From an uncultured Anaeromassilibacillus sp. (GTDB lineage Bacteria; Bacillota; Clostridia; Oscillospirales; Acutalibacteraceae), in the NCBI GenBank assembly GCA_945988865.1, contig CAMFTQ010000037.1, forward strand, positions 1 through 6,668: 6,668 nt of DNA, in the 5' to 3' direction. Shown piece after piece: positions 1-6,623 of this stretch. Each line of letters begins with the position of its first letter. Positions within the stretch are counted from its first letter, which is position 1. A program made the translations under genes and the position numbers. Under the pieces are notes generated by a model. That model saw only the letters and a list, made by a program, of their open reading frames with translations. It did not search any database and was not told where the DNA came from.

Positions 1-3000
1 CCCGACACCATTTTCATCTCACCGAGTATCATTTCGGGATGCTCTACAAAGTAGCTGTTCATCGTGATACCCTTTTCATCTTTGTCGAGATGCACCCAAT
101 CAGGCTCAATATCTACAATGCGGTCACGCTTTTGCAAAATAAGAATATCCGAAACAACCTCCGTTCCGGCATTACCCTTGAAGGTGTTGTTCGGCAAACG
201 GACAGCACCGAGCAGGTCAGCTCTCTGTGCAATATATTTCCGCACGGCAGAGTTCTCCTTATCCATTGTGCCTTTGCTTGTGATAAGTGCCATAACACCG
301 CCCGGACGTAGTTTATCAAGGGATTTTGCAAAGAAATAGTCGTGGATCAGAAACTTATGCTTGTCATACCTTTTGTCAGATACCTTGAAATCTCCGAAAG
401 GTACGTTGCCAATAACCGCATCAAAGAAGCTATCAGGTAGATTTGCTTCCTCAAACGGCTGAGCAGCGATAGAGGTCTTTTGGTAGAGCTGCTGTGCAAT
501 TCCTGCCGATATACTGTCAAGCTCAACACCGTATATTCTGCTTTCCTTCATTGAGTCAGGCAACATACCGATAAAGTGTCCGATACCGCAGGACGGCTCT
601 AAAATGTTTCCCTCTCTGAAACCCAACCGCTCCATCGCTTTATATACGGCTTTAATAACCGTAGGCGGAGTGTAAAAGGCAGTCAGAGTGCTTTCTCTTG
701 CGGCGGCATATTCATCCGGGGAAAGTGCCGCATAAAGCTCCTGAAACTCATCTGCCCACGCTGAGTTGTTCTCATCAAAGGCTTCGGGGATACCACCCCA
801 ACCGACATACTTTGATAAAATAATCTGTTCTTCAGGTGTGGCAAAGCGGTTATCAAACTCACATTCTTTAAGGATTCTGATTGCTCCCATATTTCTGCGG
901 AAGCGTTCCTTTTTGCCTGCTTCTTCGATTTTGTGAGAAGCAAGATTAAAATTATGACGGTCTGCCATCGGGATTTCAGGGTGCAGGTCAAAGGAATGCA
1001 CACGGCTTTTCTTCGGCTGCTGTAAAACGGGAGCAATAGGTTCAGAGGTTTTTTCGACTATATCAGATGCCGTTTCAAGGTATGGACTATTGATAATCTC
1101 AACACCTTGCACACCAACAGAAGAAAGAAAATCGCTTGGAATGGTATTGCCGTCCCTATCCTTATACAGAAAAACTTTCATAGGAACATCGTAGGAATTT
1201 TCCTCTTTAATGTCTTTTTCAAATTGATACGGACTTGTGTATTCAACGCTTTCACGCACTGTGCCGTCTGTGTGTAAATAATCAATCCTTCCGATTGGCT
1301 CGGACTCCACCGGGTCCTCTTTGTTTGTAGATATGATTGAGAAAACCTTACGGTCATCGCCGTTAATTGCTGATACGGTAAGGTCATAGCCTCTGTCGGT
1401 CAGCATATTCATATAGATTTCCAAGCGGCGCTGTGGGAAGCCGACCATAGGAGTTTTTTGACTGTCGCTTACCGAACGGGATGTCAGCATAAGCTCAAGA
1501 GCATCTGCAATCTTCTGTGCATCCTCACCATAGGCTTCAAAGAAATCTCCGAACTGATACAGTACAAGACTGTTCGGGTTATCTGTCTTGATTTGAAGAA
1601 AATCACGATAAAACTCAGGCAGGGTGATATCCTGTGTCTTTTCACTTTTTGCCTGCGACACAAGGGTATCCATTGTAGCCTGTGTTCTGCCTATGCGGTC
1701 AGGGTGTGGCTCTGCATATTCTTTCAGAACCTCGTCATATTCAGGCGTTCCTAAATCGACAAGCTCGGTTTGTGCGTGTTCATCAAGATATTCGTAGAAC
1801 TCATCTACACCCGAAGTTTTTTCTTTTGCTTCGGCAATCAGCTCATATGGCAGGTGCATAAACACAAACTGACCGCCTGCGGCGGCATCAGGATTATAGT
1901 AAACTGCTTCGAACTTACCAACATCAGGGCGATGAAAATAGTAATCGTCGTTACCGATAGGCGTTGTGTTCGCAGCTGCTGTGCGATTTTCTTCAGTTGG
2001 CAAAGCCTTAACCTTCAAATGGTCGTTCATCGGGTTTTCCTGTATTATTTGGTCAAAGTCTGAACGGCTCATCTCTTTGTTGAATAACGGGAATTGCGTA
2101 TCATAAAGCATTACCCTGTCATTGTCAAAGGACAGTATTTCATACTCGTCTGCGCCGATATACACCTTGTTGCCGTTGCGGTACTCATAAACTTCATTAC
2201 TTGGTTCAGCCTTTTCTCTTTCTGTTGGTGCAGTAGAAAGAGTTTCCTGTTTTCTGTGTTGCTCGGTGGTTTCGGTACGGCTAAGCTCCTGCTTTTCAAG
2301 CCACTGCGGATAATATTTTGCTTCCTTTGGGTTCAGGTATCTGTTAAGTTTAATCAGCTCACCGATACGCTTTTCGACCTGATTCCAATTCAGGACAATA
2401 TGGGGTTTATCATTTCCGATGCCTTTTGACAGGGTGATACCCTTGACGTCGTGCTGTTCATCAATGCCTGTTCCTACGATAATAGGATAACTGCCTCCCC
2501 AACCGTATTCATTTTTCAGGAACTCAGCATTTTCTTTCTTTGACAGGCTCTTCTGAAATTGCTCATAAATACGCATTTTTCCTTCGAACACACCGCTTCC
2601 CCTGCAAAGGACGGCGTCAATTATCCCTTGAGAAAAAGAAAAAGCAGAGGGTTTTGTTACCTCTGCTTCGTAATCAAGTATTAAGCTCATCTGCCCATTC
2701 GTTGAGGGCAAGGGATTGAATGTGTTTGTGTTCTGAAGCTCACCCAAAAGACGCATCGCTTCAAAATGGTCAGCAATTATACGCCAATCATAAAAGCTCT
2801 GCTTTGTTCGGCTTAGATAACTGCCCTCCCAAAGCTGAAGCACGTTCTGAAAAGTTTTGTAGCCAACTTGTCTGCCGTCACTGAGCATTACTTCGGTATA
2901 ATCATTGTTGAAAATACTTTTTATATACTCGGTGCGTCTGTCATCGTCAGCTTCGTTTTCAAAAAATGCCCGGATTTCGTCTTTGGTGGCTTTCAGGTGC

Positions 3001-4268
3001 GGTGTAGTTGCAAGGATTTCTCTGACAGTGTCATCGTTTCCGAAAAACGGCAGGCTTTTGTCCTCGTGGTTGCGGTCGTAATACTCTAAGCGTAGATTAC
3101 TTCTTTCATCACGATTTCCTGAACTCGGCTTTTGATGTTGTTCATTTTGCGAACCCAGCTCATCATATCCTCCGCTTTCAGCTTCTCCGTTACTCCCTCT
3201 GAAGCTGCCATTTCTTTCGTCAGGCGTTCCTCCATCTCGGTCGCTGTCTGCTCGATTTCCGTCAGATGCTCGTTTAGCTTGCAGCTCGTCAGGAGAGTAC
3301 AGTATGTTACCTCTTGATTTTCTTTCAGGTACTTCGCTCTCATTCTTGCGTACCGTCCTGTCGGTACTTCCGGCTGTTCCGGCACTGTAAGATTCGGAAG
3401 ATATGTCTGCGTTTTCTCGTCCAATGTGTACCAAAGGTCTAACTTCTCGTCGTAAATTGTTTTCGGTAATGGTTTGTTCTCTGCGCTCATTGTAAAAACT
3501 CCTTTCAATGCTGTAAAGATTATTCATTGTTTTTGCTATTATTGATAAAAGTGATTTGGATACCTGATTTACTGCTATGCCCAATATTTCGAGCGTCTTT
3601 TTTGTGTTGAAGTTTATGATGTTAACAAAGTCATCCTGAAAAAAGCGTTCGTTGGTATCAAGCCTTAATCTCTTTGCTGTCATATACGCAGCACTGTTTC
3701 TGACAAGCTCCGTGTACTGGGCGATAACTATATCATCGCTCAATTCTTCAAGCAAGCTGTTTTCTGTTGCGTATATTAGTTGCCTTTGTGTATTATTTGT
3801 CAAAATATTCGCAGAAATATTTTTCACGGCACTGATAACAGCGTCAAAGATATTTGATTTTTCAGAAAGATAGCCAAAACTGTTTTCGAGTGCTTTAATT
3901 ATGTTGTTATTGTATTCGGGCTGTATCTCCCAGATTGTTACCTTTCGTGAGTGGTCGGTTTCACGGGTATCTGATATATCAAAGTAGTATTTCAGAGTGC
4001 CGTTACCTTTTGGTGCATCTCCAAATACGGCAATACCTTTTGTACCGCTTTTTACCCAACGACCGAAATTTCTGTTCCATCTGTTAAGCTCAAGGACGGC
4101 AGTTGCGTCAGGACGCTGTGCGTAAATCAGCAGCTGCTCATCGAACCTCAATTTATAATTGTTACAGGCTGAATCAAGAAATGTCAGCCAATCCTTGGGT
4201 GACTTGGATACTTCTGTGCTTGTTTTTTCATAAAGTGATAACACTTCTTTGTATTTTTTTGTTTTCAT
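1..4268 (-). CDS. Giant polyvalent mobile-element protein: ArdC-like, MutS I-like and N6-adenine methyltransferase modules (C-terminus outside window)
   Basis: I read this frame codon by codon and found no stop from the ATG at 4266-4268 to the left edge (1,422 codons). The start directly follows an in-frame TAG and has AAAAGGAG 8 nt upstream. Visible modules: residues 28-85 resemble the ArdC N-terminal ssDNA-binding/anti-restriction domain (RFDEQLLIYAQRPDATAV, then RWNRNFGRWVKSGTKGIAVF). Residues 260-393 are a Gly/Ser/Asp/Arg/Glu-rich linker that overlaps tnpV. Residues 394-655 are a conserved helicase-associated region beginning LEYYDRNHEDKSLPFFG. Residues 690-755 are an LPD-like beta module. 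Residues 876-985 resemble MutS domain I (LVLYQFGDFFEAYGEDA). Residues 1153-1168 carry YVGWGGIPEAF. Residues 1190-1400 are an adenine-methyltransferase fold with motif I EPSCGIGHF (1224-1232), motif II YGVELD and a variant motif IV NVPF (1288-1291). Relatives in Firmicutes conjugative elements continue into an SNF2 helicase; that part is inferred. Role, by family inference: protecting or processing transferred DNA in the recipient. The family call is secure; the enzymatic activity is not shown. Confidence 0.9.
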   Translation of the reverse strand, partial: MKTKKYKEVLSLYEKTSTEVSKSPKDWLTFLDSACNNYKLRFDEQLLIYAQRPDATAVLELNRWNRNFGRWVKSGTKGIAVFGDAPKGNGTLKYYFDISDTRETDHSRKVTIWEIQPEYNNNIIKALENSFGYLSEKSNIFDAVISAVKNISANILTNNTQRQLIYATENSLLEELSDDIVIAQYTELVRNSAAYMTAKRLRLDTNERFFQDDFVNIINFNTKKTLEILGIAVNQVSKSLLSIIAKTMNNLYSIERSFYNERREQTITENNLRREVRPLVHIGRENADISSESYSAGTAGSTDRTVRKNESEVPERKSRGNILYSPDELQAKRASDGNRADSDRDGGTPDERNGSFRGSNGEAESGGYDELGSQNEQHQKPSSGNRDERSNLRLEYYDRNHEDKSLPFFGNDDTVREILATTPHLKATKDEIRAFFENEADDDRRTEYIKSIFNNDYTEVMLSDGRQVGYKTFQNVLQLWEGSYLSRTKQSFYDWRIIADHFEAMRLLGELQNTNTFNPLPSTNGQMSLILDYEAEVTKPSAFSFSQGIIDAVLCRGSGVFEGKMRIYEQFQKSLSKKENAEFLKNEYGWGGSYPIIVGTGIDEQHDVKGITLSKGIGNDKPHIVLNWNQVEKRIGELIKLNRYLNPKEAKYYPQWLEKQELSRTETTEQHRKQETLSTAPTEREKAEPSNEVYEYRNGNKVYIGADEYEILSFDNDRVMLYDTQFPLFNKEMSRSDFDQIIQENPMNDHLKVKALPTEENRTAAANTTPIGNDDYYFHRPDVGKFEAVYYNPDAAAGGQFVFMHLPYELIAEAKEKTSGVDEFYEYLDEHAQTELVDLGTPEYDEVLKEYAEPHPDRIGRTQATMDTLVSQAKSEKTQDITLPEFYRDFLQIKTDNPNSLVLYQFGDFFEAYGEDAQKIADALELMLTSRSVSDSQKTPMVGFPQRRLEIYMNMLTDRGYDLTVSAINGDDRKVFSIISTNKEDPVESEPIGRIDYLHTDGTVRESVEYTSPYQFEKDIKEENSYDVPMKVFLYKDRDGNTIPSDFLSSVGVQGVEIINSPYLETASDIVEKTSEPIAPVLQQPKKSRVHSFDLHPEIPMADRHNFNLASHKIEEAGKKERFRRNMGAIRILKECEFDNRFATPEEQIILSKYVGWGGIPEAFDENNSAWADEFQELYAALSPDEYAAARESTLTAFYTPPTVIKAVYKAMERLGFREGNILEPSCGIGHFIGMLPDSMKESRIYGVELDSISAGIAQQLYQKTSIAAQPFEEANLPDSFFDAVIGNVPFGDFKVSDKRYDKHKFLIHDYFFAKSLDKLRPGGVMALITSKGTMDKENSAVRKYIAQRADLLGAVRLPNNTFKGNAGTEVVSDILILQKRDRIVDIEPDWVHLDKDEKGITMNSYFVEHPEMILGEMKMVS
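2633..2668 (-). terminator. Terminator-like hairpin inside the giant gene
   Basis: On the minus strand AAGCAGAGG (2660-2668) pairs perfectly with CCTCTGCTT (2642-2650) across a 9-nt loop. A T-rich run, TTTCTTTTTC, follows at once. This is the form of a Rho-independent terminator, but it sits within the coding sequence (codons for YEAEVTKPSAFSFSQ), so full-length expression requires read-through. Coupled translation should normally suppress it. Confidence 0.3.
3086..3490 (-). CDS. tnpV: TnpV-family small protein, nested inside the giant gene in the +1 frame
   Basis: A complete 134-residue frame from ATG 3488-3490 to TAG 3086-3088. I chose this start over the upstream ATG at 3508 because GAAAGGAG lies exactly 8 nt before it (3499-3506), and because the upstream ATG would read through that ribosome binding site as MKGVFT. 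The protein matches the TnpV pattern as I know it: a short N-terminus rich in Leu/Pro/Tyr, then GRYARMRAKYLKEN, a helical LTSCKLNEHLTEIEQTA segment, and the hallmark C-terminal segment ASEGVTEKLKAEDMMSWVRK followed by MNNIKSRVQEIVMKEVIY. It has no signal peptide or membrane segment. TnpV is encoded by Tn4451-type and many other Firmicutes elements; an excisionase-like or accessory role has been suggested, but I know of no firm function. The whole gene lies within codons 260-395 of the giant gene on the same strand. It is therefore either co-translated by internal initiation or an overprinted relic. Confidence 0.85.
   Translation of the reverse strand: MSAENKPLPKTIYDEKLDLWYTLDEKTQTYLPNLTVPEQPEVPTGRYARMRAKYLKENQEVTYCTLLTSCKLNEHLTEIEQTATEMEERLTKEMAASEGVTEKLKAEDMMSWVRKMNNIKSRVQEIVMKEVIYA
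3499..3506 (-). promoter_or_regulatory. Internal ribosome binding site of tnpV
   Basis: Minus-strand GAAAGGAG sits 8 nt before ATG 3488-3490. In the giant gene's frame the same bases form part of Glu-Arg-Ser codons, so the site must be tolerated inside a translated region. It decides the tnpV start. Confidence 0.7.
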
Positions 4269-4276
4269 CTAACATT

Positions 4277-4284
4277 CTCCTTTT
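4277..4284 (-). promoter_or_regulatory. Ribosome binding site of the giant gene
   Basis: Minus-strand AAAAGGAG lies 8 nt before ATG 4266-4268. The in-frame TAG immediately before that ATG excludes any longer N-terminus, so the start is well fixed. Confidence 0.7.
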
Positions 4285-4313
4285 AGTTTAACGCTTTAAA
4301 GCGATAAAGTCAA
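4285..4313 (-). promoter_or_regulatory. Possible promoter of the giant gene with a palindromic spacer
   Basis: Minus-strand TTGACT (4308-4313; 5 of 6 to the -35 consensus) and TAAACT (4285-4290; 4 of 6 to -10) are separated by exactly 17 nt. The spacer contains the perfect palindrome CGCTTTAAAGCG. Against it: transcription would start almost on the Shine-Dalgarno sequence, leaving a leader of about 15 nt. The -35 also overlaps the stop codon of the 20-codon frame upstream. The hexamers may be chance in AT-rich DNA. Confidence 0.3.
4292..4303. repeat. 12-bp perfect palindrome CGCTTTAAAGCG
   Basis: A perfect inverted repeat with no loop. It extends to 20 bp (4288-4307) with a single mismatched pair. 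It lies between the putative -35 and -10 hexamers 24-35 bases upstream of the giant gene's ATG, which is a typical operator position for a dimeric repressor. There is no T-tract on either strand, so it is not a terminator. Confidence 0.5.
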
Positions 4314-4372
4314 GGGCTTATATTTAAATTTATAAGTCCATCGCACTTTTTTTGAAAAAAGATTGGTAGCAT
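4310..4372 (-). CDS. Putative 20-residue leader or small protein between relaxase and giant gene
   Basis: An ATG at 4370-4372 is preceded by AAGGAGG with a 6-nt gap, the best Shine-Dalgarno in the window. It opens a 20-codon frame starting MLPIFFQKKCDG and ending in TGA at 4310-4312. It begins 16 bases after the relaxase stop codon, so relaxase ribosomes could re-initiate on it, and it ends 41 bases before the giant gene's start. I do not recognise the peptide. It could be a leader peptide for the giant gene, a free small protein, or the stump of a decayed gene whose ribosome binding site survives. The strong ribosome binding site supports it; the length alone would not. Confidence 0.35.
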   Translation of the reverse strand: MLPIFFQKKCDGLINLNISP

Positions 4373-4378
4373 TGTTTC

Positions 4379-4385
4379 CCTCCTT
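4379..4385 (-). promoter_or_regulatory. Strong Shine-Dalgarno after the relaxase stop
   Basis: Minus-strand AAGGAGG, followed by GAAACA and then ATG. It is fully complementary to the core anti-SD and better than the site in front of either large gene. This implies that something short is, or was, translated here. Confidence 0.55.
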
Positions 4386-4388
4386 AAC

Positions 4389-6191
4389 CTAAATAGAATG
4401 TTTTGGATTTTGCGGCTGAAGATTCTGTGATGAGTCTACATTATTTGTTGCCCCTTTCTTGAGAATTTTAATTATATTATCTTCGTCGTGTTCAAGAAAA
4501 ACGATATTATACCTACCGTCCTTCTGACGGAACACAGCAAAGTCAATATCCGATTCCTTAAGTAATTTGAATTGTGATGATACCACTATCCTGTAACAAA
4601 GCTTTTCGCCTGTTTCTTTAGATTGCTTTTTAAGTCTGTTGTTAATCTGTATGTTTTTTGCTCTGAAGCTGTCAATACCTTTTGCAGCTGTAGTTTTGTT
4701 CGGATAAAGGATTTGCAATATTTTATCCTTGTCCTTTGGCGAAAAGGCTATATTAAATTTATCCTCGCCCTTTTCAAATTTTGCAAATTCTACACATCTG
4801 TATTCAAGCTCTTCAACCTGTGGTTTTGATACTATTAAATATTCAATTTTGGAATTTTCTTTTTTTAGCTTTCTGTATGTTTTTCTGTTCCTTATGGTTT
4901 CACTTTGTTTTTCAAGTAAAGCTTCATCTGACAACGACAATGCTTCGGTTACTTTTTTTATGTCGTGTTGCTTAATTGTTACGATAGCTGTTCCTGTAGT
5001 AAGGTCTATTTTAGCCGAACATAATATATTATTTGCAAATAGCTTTGAGAACTGCCAGCTGTAAAGCTTTATTTCAGCACAAGCTCCGACGGTATTGACT
5101 AAATCGCTGTAAGGTACATTGTAAATTGTTTTCTTAAGATTTTTTTGATTGGTAAATGATTTAATCTTATACTTTTTCTCTTTAGTCCGAGTATGTATAG
5201 GATGCTTATTTGATAAACTGAAAATATGATTTATCAACCTCACAGTAAAAATAAATGGATTTTTAGAAAACACCGATGAGCTGAAAAATTTTTTATTTCC
5301 TATCGTTATTGTGTTTTTATATTTTTTCTCATACCGTTTCCATTCTTCCTCGGCAATAGCATTGATGTATTTTAAGTCCGGCAAAGGGGTTGTTACTTTT
5401 GTTTTAGCTTTTTTATCAGCATTTGTTGTTTCTGATAAAACATTCAATTTTTTATCAATAGACGCTTTTGCGTATCTGCCGCCGAATTCTTCAGCGAGCC
5501 TTCCTGTTCTTATCGCACGTTCTGCTCCTGCTTTCTTAAATGATATATAATTGCTTTTATACTTTATTTCGTAATCATTATCTATGAAGAATTTTATAAA
5601 ATCCTTTTTTGTTTTGCAGTTTTCTAAAGCCTTATCAATATCCTTTATTAAATTAAATTTCCAGCTTTCACCTCGCATTGCAAGATGACGTGTTGCCCTG
5701 TCGACGGTTTTGTAATTGCTTGAAAGTTCAATAACGCTAAGATTATTTTTGTAGCATAACTCATCCGAAACCCGACGCATTAGTCTAATCGTTTTTTTAT
5801 TTCCTTCAAACTTTTTTCCGTCAAACGGTGATACGCTGTTAATGATGAAATGGTTATGTATACATTTACCGTCAATATGAGTTGCACAAACGACCTGATA
5901 TTTTGACAGGCATTTATCTATAAAATCCTGTCCTATTTTATGTGCAAGCTCAGGTGTGATATTGTCATCCTGCGAAAAGGATTGCACAAGGTGATGAGCG
6001 AGTATTTTATCATTTTTATTATAGGCAATCCTTGTAAGCTCAAATTCCTTTGCAATATTTGCAGGCGATGAGCTTACACATAATGAATAGGATATATGTT
6101 TTGTCTTTTGGGGTGATGTTATATAATCGACAGCTTTAGATAGATGGGCTTCGGATTTTATTGCCGGACTTATTGTTTTAACGTAAGCCAT
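4389..6191 (-). CDS. MOBP-type relaxase (MobA/VirD2-like nickase)
   Basis: 600 residues. I chose the ATG at 6189-6191 because AAGGAAG lies 6 nt upstream; the ATG at 6224 would add 11 residues and has no ribosome binding site. The N-terminal 170 residues are a Relaxase domain. Tyr23 in AVDYITSPQKT is the likely nicking tyrosine. AHHLVQSF follows near residue 66, and the metal-binding motif III is THIDGKCIHNHFIINSV (His105, His112, His114). The segment GRLAEEFGGRY (230-240) ends the conserved part. A Lys-rich middle follows, then three related modules of about 44 residues at roughly 376-419, 453-496 and 536-578. The enzyme would cut one strand at oriT, stay covalently attached to the 5' end and pilot it to the recipient. 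It overlaps mobC by 14 bp, so the two are probably translationally coupled. It is markedly more AT-rich than the giant gene. The relaxase call is firm; the C-terminal module role is unknown. Confidence 0.93.
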   Translation of the reverse strand: MAYVKTISPAIKSEAHLSKAVDYITSPQKTKHISYSLCVSSSPANIAKEFELTRIAYNKNDKILAHHLVQSFSQDDNITPELAHKIGQDFIDKCLSKYQVVCATHIDGKCIHNHFIINSVSPFDGKKFEGNKKTIRLMRRVSDELCYKNNLSVIELSSNYKTVDRATRHLAMRGESWKFNLIKDIDKALENCKTKKDFIKFFIDNDYEIKYKSNYISFKKAGAERAIRTGRLAEEFGGRYAKASIDKKLNVLSETTNADKKAKTKVTTPLPDLKYINAIAEEEWKRYEKKYKNTITIGNKKFFSSSVFSKNPFIFTVRLINHIFSLSNKHPIHTRTKEKKYKIKSFTNQKNLKKTIYNVPYSDLVNTVGACAEIKLYSWQFSKLFANNILCSAKIDLTTGTAIVTIKQHDIKKVTEALSLSDEALLEKQSETIRNRKTYRKLKKENSKIEYLIVSKPQVEELEYRCVEFAKFEKGEDKFNIAFSPKDKDKILQILYPNKTTAAKGIDSFRAKNIQINNRLKKQSKETGEKLCYRIVVSSQFKLLKESDIDFAVFRQKDGRYNIVFLEHDEDNIIKILKKGATNNVDSSQNLQPQNPKHSI

Positions 6192-6623
6192 TTTTGACTT
6201 CCTTTTTATTTGATGTAATTTCATTTAATCGTTTATTGATTGCACTCACAGCGTTTGCAATTTCTTCAATGATTTCTGTTCTTGTTGCGTCGGTGATAAT
6301 ATATTCTCCGTCTTCTCTTTCGCAAATAAAGGATACAAAATCATTCATAAGATTGTAGCACTGCTGCATCAAATTTTTTGTTTCATCAACTCGTTCATCT
6401 GATATTGCTTTATTGGTATTTGCAACGGCAGCTATTTGGTTAATGTTGTTTCCGATTCGGGCAAGATGATAAATTAAGTCCGGGAAGTTTTCACATATTA
6501 CTATCCTCTTACGCTTCACACAACGCAGAATATACTCAGACATAGTTGTATTTGCTTTTTTGGCATTGTAAGCTAATTCCTGTTTATCCTTTTCTGATAT
6601 GCGTATATGCACATAATTTGTTT
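6178..6623 (-). CDS. mobC: MobC-like relaxosome accessory protein (N-terminus missing)
   Basis: A frame of at least 144 residues ending in TAA at 6178-6180. The N-terminal part, VHIRISEKDKQELAYNAKKA then TTMSEYILRCV, has the beta strand plus two helices of a ribbon-helix-helix DNA-binding domain. PDLIYHLARIGNNINQIAAV (about residues 44-63 counting from the GTG at 6612) is the MobC family signature. The C-terminal 40 residues are helical and charged. MobC proteins bind oriT and help the relaxase open the nic region. The only in-frame start in genuine sequence is GTG 6610-6612. The frame stays open upstream (Thr-Asn-Tyr-Val) to the adapter junction at 6623, so the true start is probably lost and the GTG is doubtful. 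The stop region overlaps the relaxase start, a normal mobCA arrangement. Confidence 0.85.

Noticed and set aside
683..1387. Short minus-strand frames at 683-1036 and 1178-1387
   Set aside because: Other-frame shadows of the giant gene, without ribosome binding sites or recognisable domains. Unlike tnpV, their products match nothing I know.
39..2429. Several plus-strand open frames of 60-117 codons (for example 39-311, 1770-2063, 2094-2429)
   Set aside because: They lie opposite the unbroken giant gene, have no convincing ribosome binding sites and show no family features; they are rich in Cys/Phe as expected of antisense shadows.
3508..4268. Idea that 3508-4268 is a separate gene or a gap upstream of tnpV
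   Set aside because: Triplet-by-triplet reading shows no stop between the ATG at 4268 and the tnpV region or beyond, so it is the N-terminal part of the giant gene.
4317..4336. Inverted repeat CTTATA…TATAAG before the giant gene, and TATAAG as a -10 box
   Set aside because: Only 6-bp AT-rich arms. The matching -35 position (TGCGAT) is poor, and such arms are frequent by chance in this AT-rich stretch.
4268..4389. oriT in the gap between relaxase and giant gene
   Set aside because: The palindrome there is short and promoter-associated, and I see no nic-like motif. In mobCA modules oriT is usually upstream of mobC, outside this window.
6191..6224. Longer relaxase start at 6224
   Set aside because: No ribosome binding site precedes it, while the ATG at 6191 has AAGGAAG at 6 nt and gives the usual MAYVKTI relaxase N-terminus.
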